From assembly GCA_951813615.1 (NCBI GenBank), contig OX638377.1, positions 4,986,599-5,050,598 of the forward strand: a DNA stretch of 64,000 bases, read 5' to 3'. Positions 27,003-36,458 of this stretch are shown here, one piece after another (positions within the stretch are counted from its first letter, which is position 1; every line of letters starts with the position of its first letter). Origin of the DNA: an uncultured Latescibacterota bacterium. GTDB lineage: Bacteria > Latescibacterota > UBA2968 > UBA8231. A model generated the notes under the pieces. That model did not search any database, was not told where the DNA came from, and saw nothing but the letters and a program-made list of their open reading frames with translations. A program made the position numbers and the translations under genes.

Positions 27003-28013
27003 ATGAGTGACCTGATCGTCGTTCATCCAGATTTTGACGGAGTTTGGCCCTTTGCCGCCGACCACTTCCGCACCTTGTGGCCCGAAGCGGACTTTGTGCG
27101 CCTAGCGCACGGAGACGAGCGACCTTTGGACGAGGTGGTCGAAGATCCGAGCCGAGTGACGCGGTTGGCCACGCTCGGGGTGCCAGTGAGCCTGACGTGT
27201 CTGCAGCGTTTCAGCGCCTTGCAGGAGGCGACCTTTCAGGGGTCTTATGGCCGACGGCTAGGCGAGGGCTGTAGCGAGTATCTAGCCGAGGCTGGCGTCG
27301 CGGTGTACGACCATCCGAGCGAGGGGTTTTGGTCGCAGACCGTAGCGGAATTTGGCTTGGCCTTGACGCTGTGCGGGCTGCGGCGGATTCCGCAGTTGCA
27401 CCGAGAGATTATCCAGAGCCAAGCGCCTTGGGACTACGAGCCGCCCGAGGGTCAGGGCCGGCCCGGGGGGCGCGGGCACCAGTTTGGCGACGACCCGGCC
27501 TTTGCCAGCGGCACGCTGTGCGGCAAGCGCGTGCGGATCGTCGGAGCCGGCAATATCGCCAGCCGCTACGCCAGCTTCGCATCGATGCTGGGAGCCGAGG
27601 TGGCGGCTTGGGACCCGTTTGCCACGGAGCCGTGCTTTCACCGGGCCGGATCGCGCCGCGAATACCATCTGGAGCAGTTAGTCGTCGATGCCGAAGTGTT
27701 CGCGCCCATGGTGCCGCTGACTGAATCGACGCGCGGCTTGGTTGAGGCTGGGCACATCGACGCGCTGCCCAAGGGCTGTCTGGTGGTGCTGGTGACCAGA
27801 GCCAGAATCTGCGATACCGACGCGATCCGGCGGCGGGTGATGGCCGATGAACTGAGCCTAGCGGCGGACGTGTGGGACCAAGAGCCGCTGCCGTTAGACG
27901 ATCCGCTGCTGGGGCGGCACAACGTGGTGCATACGCCGCACAACGCCGGGCGCACGATCGACGCGAACAAGGCGTGGGCCGAGAAATTGGCCGTGCAGTT
28001 CAAGCCGCGTTAA
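27003..28013 (+). CDS. D-isomer-specific 2-hydroxyacid dehydrogenase
   Basis: 336 residues. The NAD-binding motif GAGNIASRYASF is followed by an acidic residue (WDPF), and the catalytic region has PMVPLTESTRGLV, VTRARICDTDAI and HTPHNAG (catalytic His). The ATG overlaps the downstream side of the PHP gene's GAGGAGG ribosome site. It may act on hydroxyacids from the neighbouring sugar-acid pathway. Confidence 0.88.
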   Translation: MSDLIVVHPDFDGVWPFAADHFRTLWPEADFVRLAHGDERPLDEVVEDPSRVTRLATLGVPVSLTCLQRFSALQEATFQGSYGRRLGEGCSEYLAEAGVAVYDHPSEGFWSQTVAEFGLALTLCGLRRIPQLHREIIQSQAPWDYEPPEGQGRPGGRGHQFGDDPAFASGTLCGKRVRIVGAGNIASRYASFASMLGAEVAAWDPFATEPCFHRAGSRREYHLEQLVVDAEVFAPMVPLTESTRGLVEAGHIDALPKGCLVVLVTRARICDTDAIRRRVMADELSLAADVWDQEPLPLDDPLLGRHNVVHTPHNAGRTIDANKAWAEKLAVQFKPR

Positions 28014-28042
28014 TTGCTCGCATTCGGTGCTGGGTTTATACT
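28014..28042 (+). promoter_or_regulatory. Putative promoter of the transketolase-like gene
   Basis: TTGCTC (28014-28019) and TATACT (28037-28042) are 17 bases apart, and a strong ribosome site AGGGAG follows before ATG 28091. The -35 match is weak. Confidence 0.35.
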
Positions 28043-28090
28043 TTTACGACTCTTTCATTCAATTAAAAATACCCACTTAGGGAGTTATAC

Positions 28091-30328
28091 ATGAGGGGGA
28101 TCGAAGCGGCGCAAACGGGACAACAGCAGCGCAACAAAGAGCTGTTGGGCGGAGTGCGCTACCTAAGCGAGAAAGTGCATTCCGAGGTCTTGCCGCTCAC
28201 CGTGGATATCGGCAACCAACAGGCGCTGCACCAAGAGCAAATCGACGCCCTAGAGGGTTTACAGATCGCCGCCGCCGCGACCGCGATTCGTTCGCTGGCC
28301 TCGCTGGCCGAAATCGGCGAGCTGGATCACCTCGGCGGCGGTCTAGAGCTGATCCCGTCGCTCTTGTTGACTTTGGCGATCTCCGACTACGAGCGCATCG
28401 AATACACCATCGAACACGCCCATACCTCAGTGGGTTACTACGCGGCACTGGCGGCGCTGGGTTTTATCGCTGAGGAGATTGTCGTCGAGGGTTTTCGCCG
28501 CGGGCTCGACGCTCCCGGGCACGTGTCTTGGCTGCCGGGCGGCACCCAACTCAACGGCGGGCGCTTGGGGGTGATGATTCCGGTGGCCGTGGGCCAAGCC
28601 CTTGGCAAGCGGGCTAAGCGCGGCGAGGGTGGCTGGGTCATCTGCCACTGTGGCGACGCTGGCTACATCTCGGGCCAAGCGCTCAATGGCTTCAACGGCG
28701 CAGCCGTCCACGGGGCGCCGATCACTTTCGTCATGCACCGCAACGGCATCCAGCTTTCGGGCGCTACCGAGGGCATTATGGATAAAGATCCGCGTCCGAT
28801 TGTCGCGGCGATGGGCGTGGAAGTCATCGAGATCGAGACTCTGCACGACGCTGCGGCGCTCTACGAAACCTATGTCGAAGGCTACAAACTGGCGCAGCAG
28901 GGTCGGCCGACGCTGATCTATCCCACGGGAACGCACGAGCAACTCGGCGACTTTGGCGAGCGCATGGGCATTGGTTCCGAGGTCGCGGCGTTTGCCGCCG
29001 AGCATGGCGTTGAGCTAAGTACACGAATCTGGGTCCCCGGTTCGCTGATGAGCTATCGCGACGTAGTGCCGATGCTCGAGTGCCTGTTCTTGGTCAACAA
29101 GCTCCCCGGCGGCGAAGGGCATCACGACGGTCACATGAAGGGCCGCGACGCCGCGCAAGTGCTGAGCAATCCGATGTTTCAAAAGACAGCGGCGGCGGAC
29201 CAAGCCCTAGCGACGCTGCGCCAAGACGAGAAGCGCCAAGTCGAGACCCGGGCCAGACCTGCTCCCGGTAGCCGCAATTTGGTCCTGCCCGAGGATGTGC
29301 GGGAAAAGGTCAGCCTGCCCGAGGATGGCACGAGCGAAAGCGCACGCGCCGGGTCCGAGGCTGCGTACGCAGCGGTGGCCGCGCACTTTCCCGACGACGT
29401 ATTCGTCGTTAGCTGCGACCTCGATCCTTCGACCAAGCTGGCGAAGGCGCGCGGGTTCTTGGCCGCGGATCACCAATTCGAGATGAGCATTGAGGAGCAA
29501 GCCGCTTGTCTGATTACCGACGGATTGGCGATGAGTGCGCCGGGTCCGCAGCTCAATGTGGTATCGACGTTTGCCGCCTTTTACGAGGGAATCGCCCGCG
29601 AGGGTTTTGACGTCTGGCGCTATCAGCGCAACCTCACCGGCGTCAACGAGGGCCTCAACGTCGCCTTTCACGTCTCGCACGTGGGAGCCTGCACTGGGCG
29701 CGATCACTTTTCGGGTTGGGGCTTGGAGTGGATCAACGTCGGTTTGAGCTATTTGCCCTATCTGCACCGCTTCTACGGGCCAGCCGATGCGCGGGCGGCG
29801 TTTTTGGCTGTCTGCGATATGGCGGCGCACTACGGAGGGCACATCATCGGCATCCCACGCGACTCCCTGCCCATCCTCGAAAAGCAAGACGGCTCGGGGC
29901 CGCTGTGGGAAGCGGGCGACGCTTGGGAGCCGATGACGGCTTATCGCACTTACGCTGGAGCCGAGCGGGCGATCTTGGCTTTTGGCGCGCCGGCTTTTCT
30001 GGCTGGCGAGGCGGCTGAGCAGTTCGAAGGCGCGGTGGATGTGCATATAATCAACGGGCTACCGCTGCCTGACGCTGCTTTAGAAGAACTAGTGGGCCGC
30101 TATCCCAAGGGTGTGGTGACGATAGAAGACGGCCTAATCGGCGCAGCGAATGTCGGCGTGCGCGGTTTTGCCGGGCTGGTGGCGGGCGTCGCTGGCGACT
30201 TGGGCATTCCGGCGGCGCACATCGGCATTACCGACCCGACGACGGCTCCGTCAGAAGGCCATTTAGAGACGTGGGCGCACTTCGGCATTACGACTGAGGC
30301 TCTCGTAGCAGCCGTAAGCGGGCTGTAG
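28091..30328 (+). CDS. Transketolase-family thiamine-diphosphate enzyme
   Basis: 745 residues with both transketolase halves in one chain. The N-terminal TPP domain has EHAHTSVGYYAALAAL and the Mg/TPP signature GDAGYISGQALNGFN...HRNG (GD-A in place of the usual GDG, with the conserved Asn). The second domain has the catalytic-Glu region FEMSIEEQAACLITDG. The C-terminal domain resembles the transketolase C-domain. It diverges from housekeeping transketolase (for example no typical DG pair), so it could be a specialised ketolase or dehydrogenase-E1-like enzyme. Strong ribosome site. Confidence 0.8.
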   Translation: MRGIEAAQTGQQQRNKELLGGVRYLSEKVHSEVLPLTVDIGNQQALHQEQIDALEGLQIAAAATAIRSLASLAEIGELDHLGGGLELIPSLLLTLAISDYERIEYTIEHAHTSVGYYAALAALGFIAEEIVVEGFRRGLDAPGHVSWLPGGTQLNGGRLGVMIPVAVGQALGKRAKRGEGGWVICHCGDAGYISGQALNGFNGAAVHGAPITFVMHRNGIQLSGATEGIMDKDPRPIVAAMGVEVIEIETLHDAAALYETYVEGYKLAQQGRPTLIYPTGTHEQLGDFGERMGIGSEVAAFAAEHGVELSTRIWVPGSLMSYRDVVPMLECLFLVNKLPGGEGHHDGHMKGRDAAQVLSNPMFQKTAAADQALATLRQDEKRQVETRARPAPGSRNLVLPEDVREKVSLPEDGTSESARAGSEAAYAAVAAHFPDDVFVVSCDLDPSTKLAKARGFLAADHQFEMSIEEQAACLITDGLAMSAPGPQLNVVSTFAAFYEGIAREGFDVWRYQRNLTGVNEGLNVAFHVSHVGACTGRDHFSGWGLEWINVGLSYLPYLHRFYGPADARAAFLAVCDMAAHYGGHIIGIPRDSLPILEKQDGSGPLWEAGDAWEPMTAYRTYAGAERAILAFGAPAFLAGEAAEQFEGAVDVHIINGLPLPDAALEELVGRYPKGVVTIEDGLIGAANVGVRGFAGLVAGVAGDLGIPAAHIGITDPTTAPSEGHLETWAHFGITTEALVAAVSGL

Positions 30329-30367
30329 CAAAAATCAACAAAAACACCAAGCAAAAAGGCATTGAAA

Positions 30368-31009
30368 ATGAAGCGGATCACACTACTAATCATCGCACTT
30401 TGGGCTTTCGGCTGTGGAACCGGCGACCAAGGTGGGGAAGCAACTAAGGAGATCTTAATGGATCCTACAGGCGAGGCCCTCAACGAGCAGGCACCCGACG
30501 AATTCTCCGTGCGCTTGGAGACCAGCGCCGGTCCGGTGGTCATCCAAGTGACGCGCGATTGGGCACCGATCGGAGCCGACCGGTTCTACAACTTGGTTCG
30601 CAATGGTTTTTACGACGATCAGCGCTTCTTCCGCGTGGTGCCTAACTTTGTGGTGCAGTGGGGCCTGAGCGGCAATCCAAAGCTGAACATGGCTTGGCGT
30701 CAAGCCAATATCCTCGACGACCCCGTCAAGCAGGTCAATACGCGCGGACGGATCACCTACGCCAAAACCAACCAGCCCAACACGCGCACGACCCAGCTCT
30801 TTATAAACTTGGGGGACAACTCCAAACTCGACGGCATGGGGTTTGCGCCTTTCGGCGAAGTGGTAGAAGGCATGGAGGTGGTCGATGCGATCAACGCCGA
30901 GTACGGCCAGCAGCCTTCCCAAGGGGAGATCGCCATGAACGGCAATGCCTATCTCGAAGAAAACTTTCCCAACCTAGACTATATCATCAAGGCCGAGATC
31001 ATCGAGTAA
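30368..31009 (+). CDS. Cyclophilin-type peptidyl-prolyl isomerase, lipoprotein
   Basis: 213 residues from ATG 30368. The signal peptide ends in a lipobox-like WAFGC, so it is probably attached to the membrane outside the cytoplasm. The cyclophilin domain shows APIGADRFYNLVRNGFYDDQ, FFRVVPNFVVQWG and TQLFINLGDN (the family's Arg/Phe/Gln positions partly kept). It is likely a periplasmic folding factor. The EamA gene begins two bases downstream. Confidence 0.9.
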   Translation: MKRITLLIIALWAFGCGTGDQGGEATKEILMDPTGEALNEQAPDEFSVRLETSAGPVVIQVTRDWAPIGADRFYNLVRNGFYDDQRFFRVVPNFVVQWGLSGNPKLNMAWRQANILDDPVKQVNTRGRITYAKTNQPNTRTTQLFINLGDNSKLDGMGFAPFGEVVEGMEVVDAINAEYGQQPSQGEIAMNGNAYLEENFPNLDYIIKAEIIE

Positions 31010-31010
31010 A

Positions 31011-31907
31011 TTGGCCGCCGAAATCCGCAATGAGGCCGTCGGACTAAAGGCCGGTACCCTAGCCGTTGTAACCGCTGTGCTGTGGGGCGGCAATCCGGTG
31101 GCGATCAAGGTGGGTCTCGACGGAGTGCCGCCGGCGGCGATGGCTGGCTTGCGCTTTGCACTAGGTGCTCTGACTGTATGGGTCGGGGCACTTTTTGCTG
31201 GTATTCAGTTGCGCATACCCCCCAGCGAATGGAGGGGACTGGGTGGCTTGGCGCTGCTGTTCGCGCTGCAAATATGGCTTTTGAACGCGGGCACTCAGTA
31301 CACCACAGCCAGCCGCTCAGGGGTGGTGGTCAATATCTACCCCTTCTTTACGGCGCTCTTCGCGCACTTGCTCGTCGGCGACCGCTTGGGCTTGGGACAG
31401 TGGTTTGGCTTGCTCATTTCGTTTGCCGGCGTGGTGTTGCTGTTTTGGGAGTCGCTGGCGCTGGCCGAGACGCAGTACCTGCTCGGCGACGCGATGGTGG
31501 CCGCCAGCGGCTTGTTGTTGGGTTTGCGGCAGGTGGTGATCAAGCGACTAGTGCAGGGGCTCAACCCGTATCAGGTGCTGTTTTGGCAGGCCATGCTGAG
31601 CCTGCCGCTGTTCGCCGCTTGGAGTGCGTTCTTAGAATCCGAGGCTGAGTACGTCCTAACCGGCCCGGTCGTCGCTGGCGTGCTTTACCAAGGCATCGTC
31701 GTTGCTGGGCTGTGTTTTATCATCCTAGTCTTTCTGCTCCGACACCACTCGCCGGGGCGATTGGGAGGTTTCGGCTTTGCCACGCCGGTGGTGGGCGTGC
31801 TGTTGAGTGCCGCGCTCTTGGACGAGGCCATATCGCCCTATCTGCTGGCTAGCATGGGGTTGGTGGCTGTGGGGATTGTGGTTGCCAACTGGGTCGAGCG
31901 GGGTTAG
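31011..31907 (+). CDS. EamA/DMT-family transporter
   Basis: 298 residues, ten hydrophobic segments in two EamA halves (WGGNPVAIKVGL in the first; GLRQVVIKRLVQ and the final helices in the second). The apparent start is TTG one base after the cyclophilin stop. Drug/metabolite exporter or permease; substrate unknown. Confidence 0.88.
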   Translation: MAAEIRNEAVGLKAGTLAVVTAVLWGGNPVAIKVGLDGVPPAAMAGLRFALGALTVWVGALFAGIQLRIPPSEWRGLGGLALLFALQIWLLNAGTQYTTASRSGVVVNIYPFFTALFAHLLVGDRLGLGQWFGLLISFAGVVLLFWESLALAETQYLLGDAMVAASGLLLGLRQVVIKRLVQGLNPYQVLFWQAMLSLPLFAAWSAFLESEAEYVLTGPVVAGVLYQGIVVAGLCFIILVFLLRHHSPGRLGGFGFATPVVGVLLSAALLDEAISPYLLASMGLVAVGIVVANWVERG

Positions 31908-31927
31908 GGCAACCGCAGGGGTTGCCC
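31907..31927. repeat. Hairpin (inverted repeat) at the end of the EamA gene
   Basis: GGGCAACC - 5-base loop - GGTTGCCC, beginning on the last base of the stop codon. A T-run is missing, so it may be an intergenic repeat and not a classical terminator. Nothing else is visible up to 32046. Confidence 0.5.
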
Positions 31928-32046
31928 CTACAGATTGATAGAGTGGCGGTACTGGATAGAGGTCGCCTTGATAAGGATGATGCAGGTATTTGGATGGATT
32001 TTTGGCGGTAAGTTTTTTACCTCAGAAGGATGGTTAAGCACACCGT

Positions 32047-32745
32047 TCAATAGGATGATAAATCTTTCTTCAACTTGTTGTAGGCTGCGGCATCGTCGGG
32101 GTTGAGTCGGATCGCCTTATTCAAGTCCTCAATAGCCCGGTCATACTCGCCTTTGTAGCCGTAGGTTACTCCCCTGATTTTGTAGGCTGCGGCATAGTCA
32201 GGGTTAAGCTGGATAGCTTGGCTCAGTTCCTCGACACCCCGGTCATATTCCCCTTTGCGTATGTACGCTCTTCCTCTGTTGGTGTGGATCCAAGCTAGTG
32301 CAACTTTTTGAAATTGACTTCTCAACTCACTGAGCTTCGGTTGAGTACCAGAGCACAAACTACGTATGGCGTCTTCTAAATCCCATTCAATCAGGATTCC
32401 TTGTCGAGTCATGTAAAAAGCAATACGTCGTATATCATACCGATTTGTATAATCAAGCAAAACGTATCCCAATAACTGATACAACCAATCCCTTTTCAAG
32501 TCTTTTCTTTTAGTAGTCTTGATCTCAATCAGTGTACTGTCAACTATCAAGTCTGCATCGGCTCCCTTAACATCTGCCGATCCATCAAATGTTGGATTGA
32601 GGATATGGGGAAGCGTCAACATCTGTTGGAAATTGTCATAAAATTTGTAGGAGAGTGTACGCAAATCGACAATACTCTGATCATCCGCAAGATTAAGTAC
32701 TCCTTGGATAGAAGAACACTCTCCTGCTAATAGTGAATGGCTCAT
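32047..32745 (-). pseudogene. 5'-truncated PD-(D/E)XK nuclease-like protein with C-terminal TPR repeats
   Basis: The native reading frame enters directly from the IS1595 end at 32739, and the only nearby ATG (32745) is contributed by the IS terminus. About 232 residues remain: a nuclease-like core with ADLIVDSTLIEIKTTKRKD (D...E-x-K) and QLLGYVLLDY, a short helical region, then two TPR units (YDRGVEELSQAIQLNPDYAAAY, partial, and the following ARD-like copy). The missing 5' part is not found on the other side of the IS, so the insertion probably came with a deletion. Such nuclease-TPR proteins can be defence or restriction-like, but that is speculation. Confidence 0.6.
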
Positions 32746-32841
32746 TATGGATTCCGGGGAGTTGTCTTGAAGGGGTAATCCCACCGGCTTATCTTGGTGC
32801 TGTGCGCCCTTTTTCCTTGCCTTCCAATCAGGCTTTTCACC

Positions 32842-33189
32842 ATGGTCAATATCCAAAATCTCATCGATGATGCCAAATGCTTTGAAACGGTTCGCGCCTT
32901 GCGCTGGTCTGATGGTATTTTCTGTCCGCACTGTGGTTCGGCTCGGCTTATCAAGCGGGGCTTTGATGACACGCAGCCTGATCGCCAACGCTACCGATGC
33001 CACGGCTGTGCTCGGGACTTTGATGATTTGACCGGCACCGTGTTAGCGGGTCACCACCAACCGTTACGGGTTTGGATTCTGTGTCTGTATTTCATGGGCT
33101 TAAATCTATCCAACCGGCAAATTGCCCAGGAACTGGGATTGAATAAAGATGATGCGCAGCACATGACCACGCACCTGCGGCAAGGCTTA
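32842..33189 (+). pseudogene. IS1595-family transposase, N-terminal part (copy 1)
   Basis: Starts MVNIQNLIDD and carries the N-terminal zinc ribbon (CPHCGS...CHGCARDF) and a helix-turn-helix-like region (NRQIAQELGLNKDD). It is cut by the nested IS at 33190. Confidence 0.9.
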
Positions 33190-34131
33190 GAGCCTATACG
33201 AAAATTGCTTTCCAGTTGATAACAAGGTCTTGGCGACCTACGCTTTCCGTATCATTTGCCCTCAACCAAGAGGAGGAAAGCCATGGCCACCAAGACCGAT
33301 TCGCTGGATACGATCTGGCGTACCCCGGATGCGTTGTGGGATTTGATTGCCCCGATTCTGGGGCCGGACAAACCACCCGGCACCGTCGGGCGTCCGTCCA
33401 CGCCCAATCGCGTCCTTTTCGACGCCATTATCTTTGTGTTACGCAGCGGCTGTCAATGGCAGGTTATTCCGCGGGAAACCTACGCCCCCGGATCGACCGT
33501 GCATGGCCGGTTTCGACACTGGGTTCAACAAGGCGTGTTTCTCCACGCTTGGCAAACCCTGCTGCACTACTATGATACGCAGGTGGGCATTGCGTGGAAA
33601 TGGCAAGCCCTCGACGGGGTGATTACCAAAGCGCCGTTGGGCGGCGAAGCGACGGGTCCTTCCCCGGTGGATCGGAGTAAAACGGGCACCAAACGGTCGG
33701 TGTTGACCGACCAGCGTGGTGCGCCGCTGGCGGTGGAAATAACCGGCGCGAATACGCATGACAAAACGGTCGCGCTGGCGACGTTGGATGGCCTCGTGGT
33801 GAAAAGGCCGGAGAAAGTCGTCTATCGTTTGCATCATCTGTGTCTGGACCAAGGCTATAACTACGACGATGTCATCGAAGGAGTCGAGGAACGCGACTAT
33901 CATCTACACGTAGCCAAGAGTGAAGCCGAAAGGGCCAAGAGGCCCGTCAAAAAGAAGCATCCGGCGCGGCGATGGGTCGTCGAACGAACCCATGCTTGGC
34001 ATAATCGGTTCCGCCGACTGCTGATCCGATGGGAGAAAAAAAGTACCCATTACCAAGCATTAATTCACGTAGCTTCGGTGCTCATCATTTTTCGGATCGT
34101 CGACCGATTAACATAATTTTCGTATAGGCTC
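33190..34131 (+). mobile_element. IS5-family insertion sequence nested in IS1595 copy 1
   Basis: 942 bp with perfect 17-bp terminal inverted repeats GAGCCTATACGAAAATT and a 3-bp target duplication TTA (33187-33189 and 34132-34134). It carries one intact transposase gene and so may be active. Confidence 0.95.
33283..34116 (+). CDS. IS5-family transposase (DDE)
   Basis: 277 residues in a single frame. The ATG at 33283 follows GAGGAGG. The N-terminal DUF4096-like domain (DLIAPILGP, YVLRSGCQW-type motif) precedes a DDE core: D in WQALDGVITKAP, D in LCLDQGYNYDD and the C-terminal E in RRWVVERTHAWHNRFRRL. The protein is intact. Confidence 0.95.
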   Translation: MATKTDSLDTIWRTPDALWDLIAPILGPDKPPGTVGRPSTPNRVLFDAIIFVLRSGCQWQVIPRETYAPGSTVHGRFRHWVQQGVFLHAWQTLLHYYDTQVGIAWKWQALDGVITKAPLGGEATGPSPVDRSKTGTKRSVLTDQRGAPLAVEITGANTHDKTVALATLDGLVVKRPEKVVYRLHHLCLDQGYNYDDVIEGVEERDYHLHVAKSEAERAKRPVKKKHPARRWVVERTHAWHNRFRRLLIRWEKKSTHYQALIHVASVLIIFRIVDRLT

Positions 34132-34134
34132 TTA

Positions 34135-34732
34135 GTTGCCCAGCAGGAGCCCGCTGGTCTTGATGGGGTAGTCGAGTGCGATGAAGTCTATATTGTGGCC
34201 GGTCATAAGGGGCATCCTACGGCGGTAAAAAAAAGGACGAACAGGACGACGCAACCGACTCAAAGGCCGTCGAGGACGGGGCACCTTAGCCGGAGAAAAA
34301 CCGCCGATCTTGGGCCTGATTCAACGCGGGGGGGAGGTGTGCATTCAGATGCTGGACAATGTCCAGCAAAAAACCATTGAGCCGCTGATTAAAAAGGCTG
34401 TTATACCGGACACGCTCATTTATACCGACGAGTACAACATCTACGGACGGCTAGAAGCTTGGGGCTATGCCCATGCCGTGGTTCATCATAGCCAGGGGGA
34501 ATTCGCACGGGATGACGATCAAGATGGCTTTTGTGAAGTGCATGTCAATACCATAGAAGGGCTCTGGTCTTTGTTACGTTCTTGGTTGAGACCCCACCGA
34601 GGGATCTCGCAGGAAAAACTCCCCCTCTATCTGGGCTTCTTTCAATTCGTTCATAACATGAGAAAAAGGGGCAAAGCGCTCCTGGAAAGCCTCATTAAAG
34701 GCATCCTGGGAATAGCTCCCTGCAATCCATAA
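34135..34732 (+). pseudogene. IS1595-family transposase, C-terminal part (copy 1)
   Basis: Continuation of the transposase after the nested IS. VECDEVYIVAGH carries the first catalytic Asp; a one-base loss in the A-run near 34226 then shifts the frame. YTDEYNIYGRL and HVNTIEGLWSLLR (second Asp and Asn/Glu region) follow in another frame. Non-functional. Confidence 0.88.
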
Positions 34733-34794
34733 TGAGCCTTAAAATTATCCTTAGTCAAGAAGACGAAGCAAAAAGATATTTTGAAAACAACTTC

Positions 34795-35271
34795 TTAAAA
34801 ACGCCACTTCTCTCGTTCCATGAATTCTTCGAGGCTGGTACAATCAACCCCAAGATACTCACAAACATTCGGAATTTTCACGGCATTAGGGCTGTGTTTT
34901 TCAGTCGTTACAACGCAACCATCTCCTAAACACTTTGCTCGTGCGACAACAAATGGGTCGGCAACCGAACCTCCCTGAAGGCGCTCCCTCCTACGAATCA
35001 TCGCCTGAAAGTGCCTGACTTCAAATATCTCTTTGACGAACTCCAACTCCTCCGCACTTGGCGTTATAAATACCTGCTGCCTATTCTCCTTACACCAAGC
35101 CGCCAAGTCATCGTCGTGTGATTCCAATTCGTTAAATACTTCTCGCGTTGAGGTAATTCGGCCTTCTGTAACCATCGCGTCAAATGCTTCCCACAAAGAG
35201 GGAAATCGATCGCGGTAATAATGGCGGAAAAGATCAATCAGTGGGCCACTATCGAACACATAGACTGTCAT
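34795..35271 (-). CDS. PIN-domain (DUF4411-like) putative toxin nuclease
   Basis: 158 residues from ATG 35271, the A of which sits inside the upstream stop (ATGA overlap). PIN features: VFDSGPLIDLF (first Asp), a central E in EVFNELES and DPFVVARAKCLGDGCVVTTEK (later acidic residues). Paired and translationally coupled with the XRE-ImmA gene upstream. PIN toxins are Mg-dependent RNases. The IS1595 end lies 56 bases beyond its stop. Toxin function is inferred from the pairing. Confidence 0.8.
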   Translation of the reverse strand: MTVYVFDSGPLIDLFRHYYRDRFPSLWEAFDAMVTEGRITSTREVFNELESHDDDLAAWCKENRQQVFITPSAEELEFVKEIFEVRHFQAMIRRRERLQGGSVADPFVVARAKCLGDGCVVTTEKHSPNAVKIPNVCEYLGVDCTSLEEFMEREKWRF

Positions 35272-36458
35272 GTCCTCGTTCCCTGATTGAAGAGCCATTC
35301 TTCTATTCTAGGAACATTCTTCGTCCGTGCACCTAGATAGTCAGCGGCTTGCTCCATCGAGATATGCCCTTGGTGATAATGGCTAAACACCATTTCAATG
35401 TACCGTTCACCTAGATACGCTCCCTTGGTCCGATAGTAATCACCGCCCGTACCTCCACTTCCCGTTTGATCCTTTGACCATTGTTGTACCTGCTGTTCGT
35501 AATCCTGTTGACGCACTCGTCCCTGGTTGAGTAGGCGACGCAGGATGGTTTCGCGACTAACGCAGTACAGACTAGCCCAATTTTCGATAGCGTGATCGTC
35601 GATAGAAACACCAGCCGAACGCGCCTCGAAATCATGGAAGGGGACCAGAAACTCAGCGGCAAATAGATTGCAGAGTACTTCTATGCGCCTATTGTCGCCG
35701 GTCATATGCTCAATGTAGTTGTCCTGTCGAGTATCTATCCCGCCAGTGTGCATCAGGAGATGTGCCAGTTCGTGGAACAAGGTAAAAATCTGACGGGATT
35801 TAGTGTTGTTGTTATTGACGTAGATAATTGGAAAATCTGGATCGTATAAACAGAAACCAGAAAAAGGAATATCGCCCGTACCTATCCCCTTTTTTCGAGG
35901 CGGCTTGAAGGTATCTTTAAAAACAAAAACTCCGCATTCCTCCAACACTTCCCTCCAGTGCTTGAGAGCGTCTTCTGTATTTTTCCATGCCTGTTGTTGC
36001 GCGAGTTCAATGCCCAGGTAGGTACGGACTTGCTTCGCCATATCAGTAGCGGCAACAGAGGAGGCAAAATCAAGATCGTGCAGCACCCTGCGTTTTGCCG
36101 GATTCACACCTCCATACAGTTCGTCGAGGTTGAGTTGTAGGACTTTTGCCTTGCGGAGTAGATAACGCATCCATGGCGGGATACTCAGCAAGGCGTCTTC
36201 TGGCAAGGTGCGAAATTCTTGCTCTATGATTTCTTCTTCCGGCACCTCGGGAAAAAAGAACAATGCGATTGGGCGTTTATAGATCTTGTATGCCAGCTTT
36301 TCCAACTGAATATATGTTGGAGACGCCTCGCCGCGTTCCCAAGTATCAACCTCTCTGGCCTTTTTGTTCATGCGCTGAGCCACCTCTTCCTGCGAGAGAC
36401 CCAAGCTGGTACGCGCCCAGCGCAAGACTTGAGGGTTGACGGAAATAGGCCCACTCAT
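35268..36458 (-). CDS. XRE helix-turn-helix / ImmA-IrrE metallopeptidase (putative antitoxin/regulator)
   Basis: 396 residues. The N-terminal XRE domain (LRWARTSLGLSQEEVAQRM...WERGEASPTYIQLEKLA, residues ~9-62) is followed by a COG2856 ImmA/IrrE zinc peptidase with H-E-L-A-H in LFHELAHLLMHTGG and a downstream acidic ligand region (EVLCNLFAAEFLVP). This combination recurs as the antitoxin-like partner of PIN toxins. It probably binds its own promoter, where TAGTATACTA (36626-36635) is a perfect 10-bp palindrome, and cleaves a regulator or responds to damage. Divergent from the EndoQ-UvrD fusion. Confidence 0.85.
   Translation of the reverse strand: MSGPISVNPQVLRWARTSLGLSQEEVAQRMNKKAREVDTWERGEASPTYIQLEKLAYKIYKRPIALFFFPEVPEEEIIEQEFRTLPEDALLSIPPWMRYLLRKAKVLQLNLDELYGGVNPAKRRVLHDLDFASSVAATDMAKQVRTYLGIELAQQQAWKNTEDALKHWREVLEECGVFVFKDTFKPPRKKGIGTGDIPFSGFCLYDPDFPIIYVNNNNTKSRQIFTLFHELAHLLMHTGGIDTRQDNYIEHMTGDNRRIEVLCNLFAAEFLVPFHDFEARSAGVSIDDHAIENWASLYCVSRETILRRLLNQGRVRQQDYEQQVQQWSKDQTGSGGTGGDYYRTKGAYLGERYIEMVFSHYHQGHISMEQAADYLGARTKNVPRIEEWLFNQGTRT

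Larger units (their letters stand above)
32739..34738 (+). mobile_element. IS1595-family element, copy 1, interrupted by a nested IS5-family element
   Basis: Both ends share the terminal inverted repeat GGCTCATTATGGATT, followed by partly matching bases out to about 27. Internal sequence is nearly identical to the copy at 39940-40995 apart from a 942-bp insertion and a one-base deletion in an A-run. The flanking octamers (TAGTGAAT left, TTAAAATT right) do not match, so no target duplication remains, which suggests an adjacent deletion or recombination. The copy is inactive. Confidence 0.92.

Noticed and set aside
32745..33003. N-terminal extension of the nuclease-TPR frame into the IS element
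   Set aside because: These residues are the antisense of the IS1595 transposase; the same antisense frame recurs in copy 2 at 40 kb.
34732..34929. Short plus-strand frame starting in the IS end
   Set aside because: It runs antisense into the PIN gene and has no ribosome site or recognisable domain.
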